From: Polytrichum commune
Taxonomy: Eukaryota; Streptophyta; Polytrichopsida; Polytrichales; Polytrichaceae
Reading direction: 5' to 3'
Assembly (NCBI GenBank): GCA_950295325.1
Contig: OX485805.1
Location: 41,310,258 to 41,374,257, forward strand
Length of the DNA stretch: 64,000 nucleotides
Numbering within the stretch: position 1 is the stretch's first letter; each line of letters opens with the position of its first letter. Below are positions 1 through 10,140 of the stretch, one piece after another. A model generated the notes under the pieces. The model was not told where the DNA came from. It saw only the letters and a program-made list of their open reading frames with translations, and searched no databases. Position numbers and translations under genes: made by a program.

Positions 1-183
1 GACGATGGTGGAGAGATACCCAAATCTCAAGGAAGAGGTTGGCGGTTCGATTCCTGGCTGTGAAATCTCCTCTCTACTTGACAAAAAAACTTGCCAGGTG
101 GTCAACTGCCTCCTGTGCTTTGGCGTTGGCATGTCGACCATCTATCTCACAAATAAAATAAAACACACACACAAAAAAAAAAT
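1..183 (+). mobile_element. Possible tRNA-derived SINE, 5' end outside the window
   Basis: A good RNA polymerase III B-box (GGTTCGATTCC) lies at about 45-55. It is followed by about 110 bp of unrelated body and a tail of AAATAAAATAAAACACACAC and A10. A tRNA-like promoter, body and A-rich tail is the SINE layout. A convincing A-box is not visible, probably because it is diverged or just outside the window. The 64-aa reading frame through it looks meaningless. No other copy was noticed. Confidence 0.35.
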
Positions 184-559
184 GGCCTTGAGTAGATGAA
201 CGAGGGGGTCTTTACAACTACTTCCGGTGTCAACTAAACTCAAAAATAGTAACATCCATGCTACATACTATCAAAAAAAAACTTCTATGCTAGACGAATG
301 AGGACGAGGTACGCTTGCATACAATACAACTCCCTCGTCTCCAAGCATCCAACGGGCTCAAATTCACATCGGTCATACAACCCAAAGTTGGTTGTTGTTT
401 TCTTACCTGTCTGCCCGGGCTCCCGGATAAAGAAGATCGAAGGGAACATGGGCCGCCTCCTCATCATTCCTACTTGCTCTTTATGGCTTTTGGAATGCCA
501 GGGAAGCCTCTTCTCCACCTTCATTGAGTGGAGTCCGCTAGTTCCACCACTATTGGAAG
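184..559. other. Unassigned sequence left of a Mutator-like MITE
   Basis: Open frames exist on both strands (97-127 aa), but none resembles a known family and they overlap each other. The plus-strand frame runs into the transposon starting at 560. I see no splice context or promoter, so I treat this as non-coding. Confidence 0.4.
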
Positions 560-805
560 GGCCGGGGATTCGTGGCACTCACTTAAAATCATCCGTGCGG
601 ATGAAAAAAACGCAGGAATCATCTAAATGGCTATTTTTGGGCAATTTGATTCCGGAAATAGAGTCAAAGGCCCCGAATTAGTCTAGTGACGTCACATTCG
701 AATGAATCGGCCCTCAACCCCATAGGGGGTTTTTTTTAATTGGAGCCACTTCATCCACGATATCTTGGATGGATGATTTTAAGTGAGTGCCACGAATCCC
801 CAGCC
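560..805. mobile_element. Mutator-like MITE, 246 bp, 9-bp TSD
   Basis: The ends are 35-bp terminal inverted repeats that differ at one position. The left begins GGCCGGGGATTCGTGGCACT and the right, reverse-complemented, begins GGCTGGGGATTCGTGGCACT. Both continue into TCACTTAAAATCATCC. The element is flanked by a perfect 9-bp duplication, TATTGGAAG, at 551-559 and 806-814. A 9-bp TSD with inverted repeats is typical of Mutator-like elements. It has no coding capacity. Its termini match those of the 1.7-kb element at 47,759-49,494. Confidence 0.88.
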
Positions 806-1177
806 TATTGGAAGGGATGGTCGTATAGTATATTATATTACAATACACCCCACCCCCCGTCACTGAGGCGCTGTGAATGAGCCTCTTCATTTCGTAACCG
901 TGCTTCACCATCTTCTTTAATTAGTTGCGATGGAGTTTCCAACATACTTCTTTCTCAATAATTATTTCATTATGACTTTTTAGGAAGGCATAATAATAAT
1001 AATATTACCACCATACCTAAGGCTCATTCTTTCCCTCTAGTGAGAAATTGGGACCACCTTCTTGGAAAGTCATATATCACCCTTGTATAAGAGCTTGGGT
1101 TTAGACTTGGTGTTTCCTTTTCATCTAGGATGGAACACATACCTCTTATGTTAACTCGAAGAGGCCAAGGCGGACGT

Positions 1178-1560
1178 TTTTGTCTAGACAGTCACTGCTG
1201 CCCTTCAATTCCAACATAGATATTTATGTTATAATCTTTTGATTTTGGATCCATGAACGGCTGAAAATTTGTGTGAAGGATCCTATCAACACACATCTTA
1301 CATCCGTACGGTTAGATATATCACAATAGGTTTCGATTTTCTCTGAAGAGTTTATGAATTACATTGAATTGTTTTTGTCTGGACAGTCACTGCTGCCTTA
1401 CAATAGTAGCAGACACTTTTAGGGAATAATCTTTTGATTTTGGATACATGAACGGCTGAAAATTTCTGTGAGAAATTATAACCCTACATATCTTACATCT
1501 GTACGGTTAGATCTATCAGAACAAGTTTTGATTTGTTCTACAGAGCTTATGAACTAGACT
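1178..1560. repeat. Direct duplication of a ~190-bp block inside the 3.9-kb element
   Basis: Two adjacent copies (about 1,178-1,366 and 1,372-1,560) share an ordered series of motifs. These include CAGTCACTGCTGCC, AATCTTTTGATTTTGGAT, CATGAACGGCTGAAAATTT and GTACGGTTAGAT. A CT-rich stretch follows at about 1,600-1,665, as in a transcribed leader. No protein is encoded. It may be a duplicated promoter or leader of the transposon gene. Confidence 0.75.
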
Positions 1561-2106
1561 GAACTTTTTAAGGCAATTTTGGGATATTTTGCTTAAGTAT
1601 TACCTTCTTCTACTTTCTTCTTCAATCTTCTTCCATATTCTATCTATCTTTCTTCTACTTCACATATTGATGCAAATTATGGCTAATTTACTATAGTGTA
1701 GAGGAACAACGAGGCTACACAATTTATATCATTGGCAGTATTTTATTCTTTACCATTTATTTAACTTCTCTCAAAATTTTTCTTTTGAGACATATTGGAG
1801 GAACACTTGGAAGTGACAACGGAGGATTTTACAACATATTTCTTGTTTATTATATATTTTCGCGCCTTACAAATTTGAGGTAAGTTTCTTCAACAATATT
1901 CTTCAACCTACTTCTAAGTATTTGCAAAGTTGTTGTATGATCAAATTCATAAAATATGAGTGTTTTGAATGTAAATTGTTATTGTTCTATGATATGCCAC
2001 CTCTATTTCAATATCATTTATACTCTCAATTTCAATATAAGACTATGTTGTAATGGTCAATTTATAAAGTTAATGTGAGTCTAAAGTTTCCATCCAATTT
2101 TATAGG

Positions 2107-3692
2107 AATGGAGGAGATTGATTTGAATCAAATATTTTATGAGGATATTGAAGAAGTCAGTGATGAAGAAAGACACATGGAATATACTGCATTTGATGAT
2201 GATTATGAAATGCAAGAGAATATTGGGATTTCAAACATTGTACTTGATCCTTTTTAATTTTTATCTTCTACTTGGTACATGTTTCCATACAAGGCCTACA
2301 TATACACGATTCAATGCATTAAAGGGGACATTATTCCCACTGGAGATATGATTTTGAATAATGATCCACAATTTATTAATTTGGATCGGGCCACCGAGAA
2401 CATGAAAGGGGAAGCTTTGAAGAAATGGAAAAAATATGGAGCTAGTTTACCTGTATGTAAATTACCAAATGGTGAAGATAGATCACACAGTAAAATTTCA
2501 AAATATTTTCACCTTATTCTCCCCTTTGTTGAGGAGTGGGACAAAATTGTCACATTATCACATACTTCGCGTGAACCACGTTTGGGAATTATAGCTACCA
2601 AAGAGCATATTACGAGTCAGAGTTGGTTGGTGGGCGCACGAAATCATGGTATTCTAAAAGATTTTATCCGACAATTCATTAACGGATGCTATTATTTTAT
2701 TTCAACAAAATCTTCGAATGATGTTCAAACTCCAACTCGAAATAAACGTAAAAAACATATTTTTGAGGAGGTTATCAAAGTGTCATTGGAAACATTTGAC
2801 GACACTATGAAAGAGTTGATATTCAAATATCAGGTATTTTTCTACTCTTTGTACTATTAATGTATTTATTTTTTATAGTTTGCATCATTTAATGTAATAC
2901 AAATAAAATTATAATTATAAATTTCATATTTAATTTTTTTATTTCATCATTTATAAGAATCTAGATGATGTTAACAACTATGTAGCAATTAATATTAAGT
3001 AGCAATGTTAGGATGATTAACTTTGAATTTCCACAAATTTATCCCAACAAGAAGAGAAAAATTTACAAAACAAACGTGAATAAATGAATAATTAATCAAA
3101 TATGGTAGCTTTAAAAAGATACCAAGAAGGTTTTTAATTTGGTGTCGGAAGAGTTTCCAAAAAACGCAAGTGTTTTTTTGATGTCACCGACTATCACGTT
3201 AATTTATGCTTATTTATATTTGTTTAGATCATAATGTAACATAGATTAAAACCTTTACCAACACTTGGTAGGAGTTTTATCCTAAAAACTCTACATAATT
3301 AATTATAAGCATTGAAAATAACTTACGGAACTAGATTTTAAATAGTCTAAGTAAAATTCAAACTTAATGTTACTTATGTTTTTGGAAAAACATCAAACCG
3401 GCATGCGGTCAGTTTGGGTTGGCTACTTAATATTATGGTTGTTGTGTCATATAATTTTTCAGGTTTATTTGCAACAATGCAATACATATAGTATAACATC
3501 TATACCTTTTTCAGCCACAATTACACATTATGGGTGTAATCGATGAGGAACATATCGGCGTGGGAAGAAAAGAAAAATTGAAGATTATGTCGAACAAATG
3601 ACACAAAAACAACAATATAGTAAGGCTAAGTATTGTGGATGTGAATTTTCAATAAAAATTGTACAGCCGGTTGAAGCACATAAGAATGTTGA
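2107..3692 (+). pseudogene. Decayed transposon gene with a FAR1/MULE-like zinc-binding exon
   Basis: A splice donor (GAG|GTAAGT, about 1,880) and acceptor (TTTTATAG, about 2,105) bracket an intron just before ATG at 2,107. The first frame encodes a 49-aa acidic start (MEEIDLNQIFYEDIEE). An open stretch at about 2,279-2,832 encodes an unrecognised charged segment containing KRKKHIFEEV, ending at a good donor (CAG|GTATTT). After an acceptor at about 3,514 (TTTTTCAG), a third exon reads HYGCNR, stop, GTYRRGKKRK, then AKYCGCEFSIKI, up to a GAG|GTTAGT donor. C-x-R-G-G-x-Y-R followed by C-G-C-x-F is the pattern of the FAR1/MULE DNA-binding domain. The TGA at 3,544-3,546 stands where the first glycine of that pattern would be. 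Exon phases do not fit cleanly, so this is a broken gene. The family assignment is inference. Confidence 0.45.
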
Positions 3693-4307
3693 GGTTAGTT
3701 ATCTTATACCACTGATATCCAACATTTGTCCATTTCTTTTATTATTTCAAATACACAACATAGTAATGTTATGGAAACTTTTATTTTTTATTTTTTTTAA
3801 TATAACATTAACTAACTTAGACCATAAATGAAACCATCAAAAGAATATAAAACGTGGACATATATGTTTCATGTTTTTCCAAAATTATTATTACATTTCA
3901 AAGACTACACTTAATAGGTAGATTAGTGTTGGAAACACTAATAGTCGACGAAAACGCTAAATGTCAATTGTCTTCATAGTGTTAGAACACTAAATGTAAA
4001 CTCTAATACTATTTGGACTAATTAGTAACTTTGAATATTTACAAAAGCGCATTTAGTGTTAGATGACATTTTTCGTAGATCTTCAAATGAAGAATTGGAG
4101 GTAGAATATGTGAGCCTCATAGAAAATGTAATATGCTAGGAATTTGATATTACAAAATTTAAACTTAATGGAACTCAACTTTGACAATGCAAAATAAAGA
4201 CAAAGGAAATTGTAACACTAATTGTACTTTCAAGTGACATTTAGTGTTTTGGGTAACTATTGGCTCTAACACTAATCTTCATCTAACACAAATCTACCTA
4301 TTTAGTG

Positions 4308-4465
4308 TAGTTATTTAGTAAGTAGAGTAAGGGTAACCAACTAGTTATTTAGTAAGTATAGTAAGGGTAACCAACTAGTTATTTGGTAAGTAGAGTAAGG
4401 GTTACCAACCAACTAGTTATTTAGTAAGTAGAGTAAGGGTAACCAAATAGTTAGTTAGTAAGTAG
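4308..4465. repeat. Tandem repeat, ~35-bp unit, about 4 copies
   Basis: The unit AGTTATTTAGTAAGTAGAGT followed by AAGGGTAACCAACT recurs four times with few changes. It ends in a TAGCC/TACCTAGC-rich stretch at about 4,465-4,530. It lies near the right end of the 3.9-kb transposon and is non-coding. Confidence 0.85.
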
Positions 4466-5079
4466 GCCTACCTAGCCGCCTAGCCTACCTAGCTGCCTAG
4501 CCCATCGAGCCCGCCTAGCCACTAGGCCCGACACCACCCTAAAGCCGGCCTCCCCGAAAAAAGACATGAGGCCCACGGCCCCACCCCTCCTTGGTGGCAA
4601 GCACCACCCCCACCCCCTCGCCACCTAGGATCATTGAGGCCCTTGGATGGGCCTTGATGGATCAACGGTCCGGATGCACCATGCTCGCGAATTGAAGAGG
4701 CTCATTCACAGCGCCTCAGTGACGGGGCCCACCCATCCTTCCCAATGAAAGTGAGGCCGTTCAGATCTTTCTCCATGAATCAAGTTCCCAAAGTCTGGTA
4801 AAATCAAAACATTAGCTCACATTACAGCTAATCCATAGTTTGGTAAATCAAAGTATATTCGGTTCCCAAAGTCTGGTAAAATCAGATCATTAGCTCACAT
4901 TATAGCTAATTTGAAGTTTGGGAGGCACGGATGTTGCCCACGTGGCAGCCACATGGCGAAATGCTGACTCATCCCTTTAGCCACTTGCCACACGTGCCCT
5001 TGAATCAAACTCAATAACCAATTCAGTCGCATACGTTAATTGCACTGCAATCCACAATGATTAGACTGGAGGTATTGTT

Positions 5080-6012
5080 CTCCCTCTTTAGTATGACACG
5101 TTTGCGAAACACAAAAAAAAGGTCATATTATCGAGGTCTCGTCTTCTCGTTAATATGACAAATGACGTAAAGTTGTCGTATTATCAAGGGAATGCGAAAG
5201 TATAAGTAATATGAACTCAAAAATTGTATACAACAAGTTTAAACAATATAGATGGTATGAAATAATAACTTCGAACTCCAAACAAATACAAATATTCTCA
5301 AGAACTCTTGAAATAGGAATCCAAAGATCTCTGGTGTTGTCTACCCAAGATAACACTGCAATGTCAGGGACTACTTTGAGAAAATCAAGAACCGCCCGCA
5401 CACTTACTAGCTCAAAAGTTTTCTGCACAACGTTGAGCAATGTGGATGTGACTAGAAATAAGGTTTAGTAGCACAAATCCTATTCAATTTTGATGTAAGA
5501 AGTTGAGAAACTATGAATATGGTAATCGTAGTCAATTGAGCTCGGTAGAAGATTGAAATGCTTACACAACAGACCGCCGGCGACGAAAATTAAGAAATTG
5601 CAGAAACCTCAGGTTATGCTTAGGAGATGGAACATTTGCCACACGGATCGAGAAGCGAGATTGGAGCGAGACTAGTCTAGAGTACAACAAGATTGAATTG
5701 GATACTGCAAAAATGTAAGAGAGTGCACAAGATATTGGTGATATTATATCGTCCGTGTACAAGGCAACATACTAAGCAGGAGGCCACTCTAAACCTAAAC
5801 GTATCCATTCTACACTAGTAACCCTAATTATCGGTAAGTTCCTAATGATAAGTGAAGTTTCCAAGTAGTTCCCAAGTGAGAATGGATGTATTTAAGATGT
5901 ACATAACATAGATGAAAGGAATTTTAACATTAACTACCTCTTTAATATGACCAAACGGACATTCTAAATGTCGCATTATTGAATGTTGTAGTTGTATATA
6001 TAAAAGAGGGAG
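5080..6012. mobile_element. Non-autonomous DNA element with CTCCCTCTTT termini, 933 bp
   Basis: It starts CTCCCTCTTTAGTATGACAC and ends in AAAAGAGGGAG, giving short inverted ends. The interior repeats 'Ctctttaatatgac'-like motifs in opposite orientation. A second copy lies at 58,937-59,864. The third paralogous segment lacks it and goes straight from GGAGGTACTGAG to TTGTGCTGTC at about 30,880-30,900, which supports insertion. The CTCCCTC start recalls Tc1/mariner (Stowaway) MITEs, but a TA duplication is not clear. Short minus-strand frames (about 5,150-5,440 and 5,562-5,762) are shared with the second copy, which shared descent of the DNA is enough to explain. Confidence 0.65.
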
Positions 6013-6191
6013 TTTCTTGTGCTGTCCGGACCACTTTCATTGTTCAGGCTCCAGCCATTGGGTGTCAAGATAACCTTTCTCAGGCAGTTCGGAAAAATGA
6101 GCAGAAAAACTAAAGCAGCCTGTAAGTCTGTAAGTAGTGGGGTTATGTAGAGTACCTGCAGTTAATGACAAATAAAGATGAGCGTGAATTA

Positions 6192-6586
6192 GAGTAGAGG
6201 CGCCTATTCCCGATCAGGACCCTATCGGCAATTACTAGGGTATCGCAATCTCGATCAGGTTGGGAATTAATTTCCGATCGGGTTTGGGACTGAATGTTGA
6301 TCGGGTCGGAACCAATAGCATCATGACACATGTCTTGGTTTTGAGTGCTAAAGTGGGGAGGAATGAGCGGTTATGATGGACTCTAGACATTGGTGATTTG
6401 TTCGGGCGAACTTTTGGCTGCAAAAACTCATAGTAATTTTGATTTTTTTTAAAAAAAATTCCAAAGTTTTTACAATCCTCCTGATTTCTATCTTCCTATA
6501 CGAGGAAAAATTACATTCCTTTATACTTCTCCAAAGTTGGCACAAAATCCCTCAAGTGATCGGTTACGTATCGGCACCTCTACTCT
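6192..6586. mobile_element. MITE with TAGAGTAGAGGCGCC inverted ends, ~395 bp
   Basis: The left end TAGAGTAGAGGCGCC and the right end GGCACCTCTACTCTA are inverted copies with one mismatch. The interior carries several CCCGATCAGG/GATCGGGT-type motifs. A second copy sits at 61,101-61,495. The terminal sequence resembles hAT-type MITEs, but I could not read a clear 8-bp TSD. No coding capacity. Confidence 0.6.
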
Positions 6587-7036
6587 AGATAGTATAGAGT
6601 GGTTTCTAACAAGATGATGTACATACTTGGGTATGCCAAAGTATATTGGTTCAAGTTAATAAACACACTGTACACAATACAACACCGAGCTTGAGACTCG
6701 AGCCATACAATGATGAAGAATCACGAGAGTTGGTATTGGGTGGTTAAAGGGCCCATGGTTTGTCATTTATAGCCACAACAAGAAATGGTTGAAAGGCCAC
6801 ACGGCCGGAGTGTGTGCAATGTTTGTGAATTGCACTTGGGGTTTATGATCTCATGATGCGTGCTTGGTTTAACTTAATGTCTCAAGCGAGCAACATGAGC
6901 CTCTTACTTGTCATACACTGCCACTTTTATAAAAATCAAAGACTGGCTCTGATACTATCGTGAGGCCTTTAGTGTTACCCTGAAAATCGCCTTAGATTTG
7001 GTAATGAAATCATGCCTCTATATGCATATATATATA

Positions 7037-7064
7037 CTAGTGATGGCCCGTGCCGGACACCGGC
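7037..7064 (-). mobile_element. Helitron-like 3' terminus (hairpin plus CTAG end)
   Basis: Read on the minus strand, this is a GCCGG-TGT-CCGGC hairpin, 11 nt (ACGGGCCATCA), then CTAG followed by host T in a TATATA run. A short GC hairpin about 11 nt before CTRR and insertion before T are the defining marks of a Helitron 3' end. The element body would extend to higher coordinates. I could not place its 5' TC end. The same structure is at about 61,945-61,972. Confidence 0.7.
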
Positions 7065-7111
7065 TGATGACTATATGATTCAATAAAAATATATTGAAAT
7101 AAAAATTTACA

Positions 7112-7342
7112 TTATGTATTTTTCATTCTACATTGAATATTATCAATGATACTTTGAATGTCTTCTTGAGGATAAAGCTCGAATGAAGACACTTCTAAAA
7201 GCACTCCAATCTCGCTATTCTCAATGTTGATTGTGTCAGGTTGATCTACGAACCTCAAGAACCTCACTTGACTCTTCCAAGTGACATAGGCCCCCTCAAA
7301 ATGGACAGTGTTGATCATTAACACTTTGTCTTTAATACCCAA
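7112..7342 (-). pseudogene. Conserved short ORF inside the putative Helitron
   Basis: A 76-aa frame starts MGIKDKVLMINTVHFEGAYV and continues through WKSQVRFLRF. The unit 2 counterpart at 62,040-62,249 keeps the frame for 67 codons with about ten substitutions and then diverges. I do not recognise the family. It lies about 75 bp inside the Helitron 3' end, so it could be the tail of a Helitron protein or a captured exon. Conservation may only reflect recent duplication. Confidence 0.35.
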
Positions 7343-9776
7343 TGAGTTGCATTTGCAGTCCTTAGAATAATATTAATAATATATGTAGTGTTCTTGTTGC
7401 AGTACGTAGTTGCCCACCTTGGAGGAAAGTTGGTGTTGGAATTGGGTGTTTCTACATTATATGTTGTGAACCCTTACCCCCAACTTTGTGATGCCGTTGA
7501 ATGTTATTAGGCTACACCATTCATAGTCTTTAGTGTCACTTACTTCCCAAATACGAAGTGACACTAAATACCATAAATGATTCAGAAATTAGTGAACTGG
7601 TAGTTCCAAATGTTTATTTTCTCAAGTGCAAGAAGCAATGGCAACCCTATCTACATCTATAGAACAACAATAGAGCAATGTCAATGAACCCAAGTGAAAG
7701 CTTTTGTCTTTACAAAAATCCATCATTGTTTCATGTGCTCAAGAGTCTCATCAAACAACAATAGACTCTTATTTTGGTCACTAAGTAGTTGTCAGTTTTC
7801 AAAAAATAAAAAATAAAAATAATTGTGAAGACATTTAGAAGTGTTACTAATGAATTTATTTTCATCATGTAATTGTTACTCTCATGAGTGTTATTTTTAA
7901 AAAAATCCATCCTCTATAACTGGTATTGTTTAAGAATTCCATAAGTGTTACAAATTATATACTCATGAAAGGTAACATTTAGAGAGGGGCGGTCGCCTAT
8001 GTAGATTCTCAGTATGTAAGTCAAGCCCAAGGTTGGTGAATCTTGTGTTCAACAAATTAGCCGTAAAAGGCATGGGTTGGCCAAAGCTTTATTTGAGGCG
8101 TATGTATGGGGTGCCAACTTCGTATGGCCTACCTCCATCCATGAAGTGAAGTGAAGTGAAACGATATTGATTTTAAAGTTCAGGGCCTCAAAAAAGCTAA
8201 TGAAACTGAAAGTACATCATGATGGTTCCAAACCAACTAATTCTCTAGAGTGGCAGAGTGCGGTAGCTTCCGTGAGATAGAGGCAAATGTCAACTTGATG
8301 ATTCAATTGAAAGAACGACTTGAAACTCCCTAGAACTACGTACACTCTTATACAATGATGGAAACTTATGTCTAATGAAGTTATAAAGGGGCATTCCAAC
8401 ACAAAATGTGCCATGTTTTCAACTGCATCATATGAAGTATGAGCGTCATTCCCGATGGTACATGCACTTGTCCATCACAATCATTAAGTGTCCATCAAAT
8501 AGAGCATCCCAACTTGGAACATTTGCTATGGGTTGTTGGGGGGGGGGGGGTCAAGCAAATCCCACAATGCGACTCTGAAGTGCATGGTGATACATCATCC
8601 AAGAGCTTGCTACCCAATCGTGAATGGCGGCACTTGATACAATATTTGGCATGTCCCCCAAATTTGAACTCTTGGTCTTACTCAAGAAACTAAACATGCA
8701 ATTCATCTCGGTACTAGGAATTAGGGAGAGAGGGAATTAATTGTATACGAACGTAGTATTTTTCATCCATCCAATATAAAAACTTGATCCCTACATAGGT
8801 TTGTTGCTGATTCATCTCAAATGACCCCCAACTAGATTAATTTGGGGCCTTTGAAGCTAATTTCACTGTCAAATCAATTAAACAAATGTAACCTCCATGT
8901 TGCAAACTCTTTTAGGGTTTTTATGTTGGATGAATGAGAATACACTTATTTACATAAATCCCTCTCTTCGGAATGTGCTCTAGAATGTTCCGGGCTTGGG
9001 GAGATGTGCCCCTTATTAAAGTTACATAATATGTGTGACGTCATGGGGCCAAAATCAGAGAGAGGAAATCAATAGTGGTCATAAATTCACATCAATGTAG
9101 TATATATTTCATGGATTTTCATGCAAATAAGAGTTACACAATGTAAATTAACAAAGAGGGGAGCAAATTTTGAATAATATAGTAATATGTAACACTTACT
9201 AACATATTTCTCAAGGGAGCATGAAAACGTTAACACTTGTGGCCAAATAACACTCAAAGAGGTAATAATTAGAGAGGATTGACTGTCTAAACCCTAAAAG
9301 ACGGGCTCCATTTCCCAACTTACACATGTCATGGAGGGTAAAAGCTTGCCCCCTCTATACTAATATGTGCAATTAGGTTCCCCATACTACTTTATCAACA
9401 TTTACTGTTTTTATGTATTAAATAAAAAGTAAAAATGATAATGGTTATATTTATTGTGGTTACCATGCAAATGAGTACAAAAAGCCATAAATTTTGTGAT
9501 GTGGTTATGAACCAAGTTAATTCGCAAGGGTGAAGTGGCAACCTATTCACAAAGCAATCTAACTGTGCATATCATTGTAGCTTTATTGCTAATTTGTCAT
9601 AATGTAAACTAAGTAAAGTAATTTGGGGTTTCTTACCCTTATTTGGGTGTAGTTGTAAGTAGAAATAGAAATCACCGGGCTCCACATATCATTCATTGTT
9701 TCACCCTCCCCCTTGGTAGGTGTTGTGAAACATCATGCATAACGACAATGCTTGAGTTTAGAAATTGACGTTCAAA
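7343..9776. other. No gene; repeat-unit DNA with a G13 tract
   Basis: 7,583-9,100 is repeat-unit DNA also present in units 1 and 2. A run of 13 G at 8,538-8,550 is absent from the paralogous segments near 25,990 and 56,770. Short open frames here (65-84 aa) are not conserved between copies. 9,100-9,776 shows only short similarity to about 21.3-22.2 kb, around a CTTGGTAGGTG motif. Confidence 0.5.
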
Positions 9777-9786
9777 GTTAGAATCT

Positions 9787-10130
9787 CGGGGGGGGGGGGG
9801 GCCAGTGTGTTAAAAAGTTAAGGATATAGGTGCGAACAACCACTATTTTATAAGGGGGTATTACTTTCAATTCTCTTTTTTTTTTCACATGCTATCATTA
9901 TGTAAATTTCTACTTTGGGTTAATAGAAAAATGGCTTGCATTACTCATAATTCCAAATTACCTATTATTCCATACCCTATAGTACTTTAAAGATGTCCAG
10001 TGCCATTTTTGATACCCTATATTACTCTTAAGTCCATTTATAATTTTTAGCCCCCATGTTTTTAAAATACCCTATCATTGTTCGCACGTATATTGCTACT
10101 CCAACCAATGACTACCCCCCCCCCCCCGAG
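9787..10130. mobile_element. MITE bounded by poly-G/poly-C ends, 344 bp, 10-bp TSD
   Basis: It is flanked by a perfect direct repeat GTTAGAATCT (9,777-9,786 and 10,131-10,140). The left end is C followed by a G13-14 run and the right end is a C13-14 run followed by GAG, so the termini are inverted homopolymers. Further in, GGTGCGAACAA on the left pairs with TTGTTCGCAC on the right. The 9-10-bp TSD suggests a Mutator-like MITE. It is non-coding. The G tracts could form quadruplexes. Confidence 0.8.
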
Positions 10131-10140
10131 GTTAGAATCT

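Larger units (their letters stand above)
855..4727 (+). mobile_element. 3.9-kb DNA transposon with ~40-bp inverted repeats, decayed coding region
   Basis: The ends are inverted repeats (CCCCGTCACTGAGGCGCTGT onward, through GAATGAGCCTCTTCA) that match over about 40 bp with one mismatch. The flanks are C-rich, so the TSD is ambiguous: CCCACCC is present on both sides, with 7-8 bp possible. The interior has a leader-like region with a duplicated 190-bp block, a putative spliced coding region and a short tandem repeat near the right end. The superfamily is uncertain. A 7-8-bp TSD would suggest hAT, while the FAR1-like exon suggests a Mutator relative. The right flank matches the unit segments at about 30,532 and 58,582, but the left flank does not. 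Confidence 0.7.
4728..9100. repeat. Unit 0: diverged partial copy of the 25.6-kb repeat unit
   Basis: 4,728-7,580 matches 58,582-62,530 in order, with an insertion in the latter. Its first part also matches 30,532-30,990. 7,583-8,700 matches 55,835-56,820, and 8,200-8,990 matches 25,711-26,400. The sequence around 8,985-9,075 matches about 28,498-28,580. In unit 2 the 55.8-kb block precedes the 58.6-kb block, whereas here the order is reversed. That fits two array units joined after loss of the interval containing the TRN1-like gene. No intact gene lies in it. Confidence 0.75.

Noticed and set aside
1-75. Possible tRNA gene because of the GGTTCGATTCC box
   Set aside because: No cloverleaf can be closed: acceptor and anticodon arms are not evident, and an A-rich tail follows, so a SINE remnant is more likely.
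298-681. 127-aa ORF at the left edge
   Set aside because: It runs into the MITE that starts at 560 and overlaps a long frame on the opposite strand; no domain.
855-4727. Firm assignment of the 3.9-kb element to the hAT superfamily from an 8-bp TSD
   Set aside because: The flanks are C-rich, so a CCCACCC match is weak evidence, and the coding debris points instead to a MULE/FAR1-type protein.
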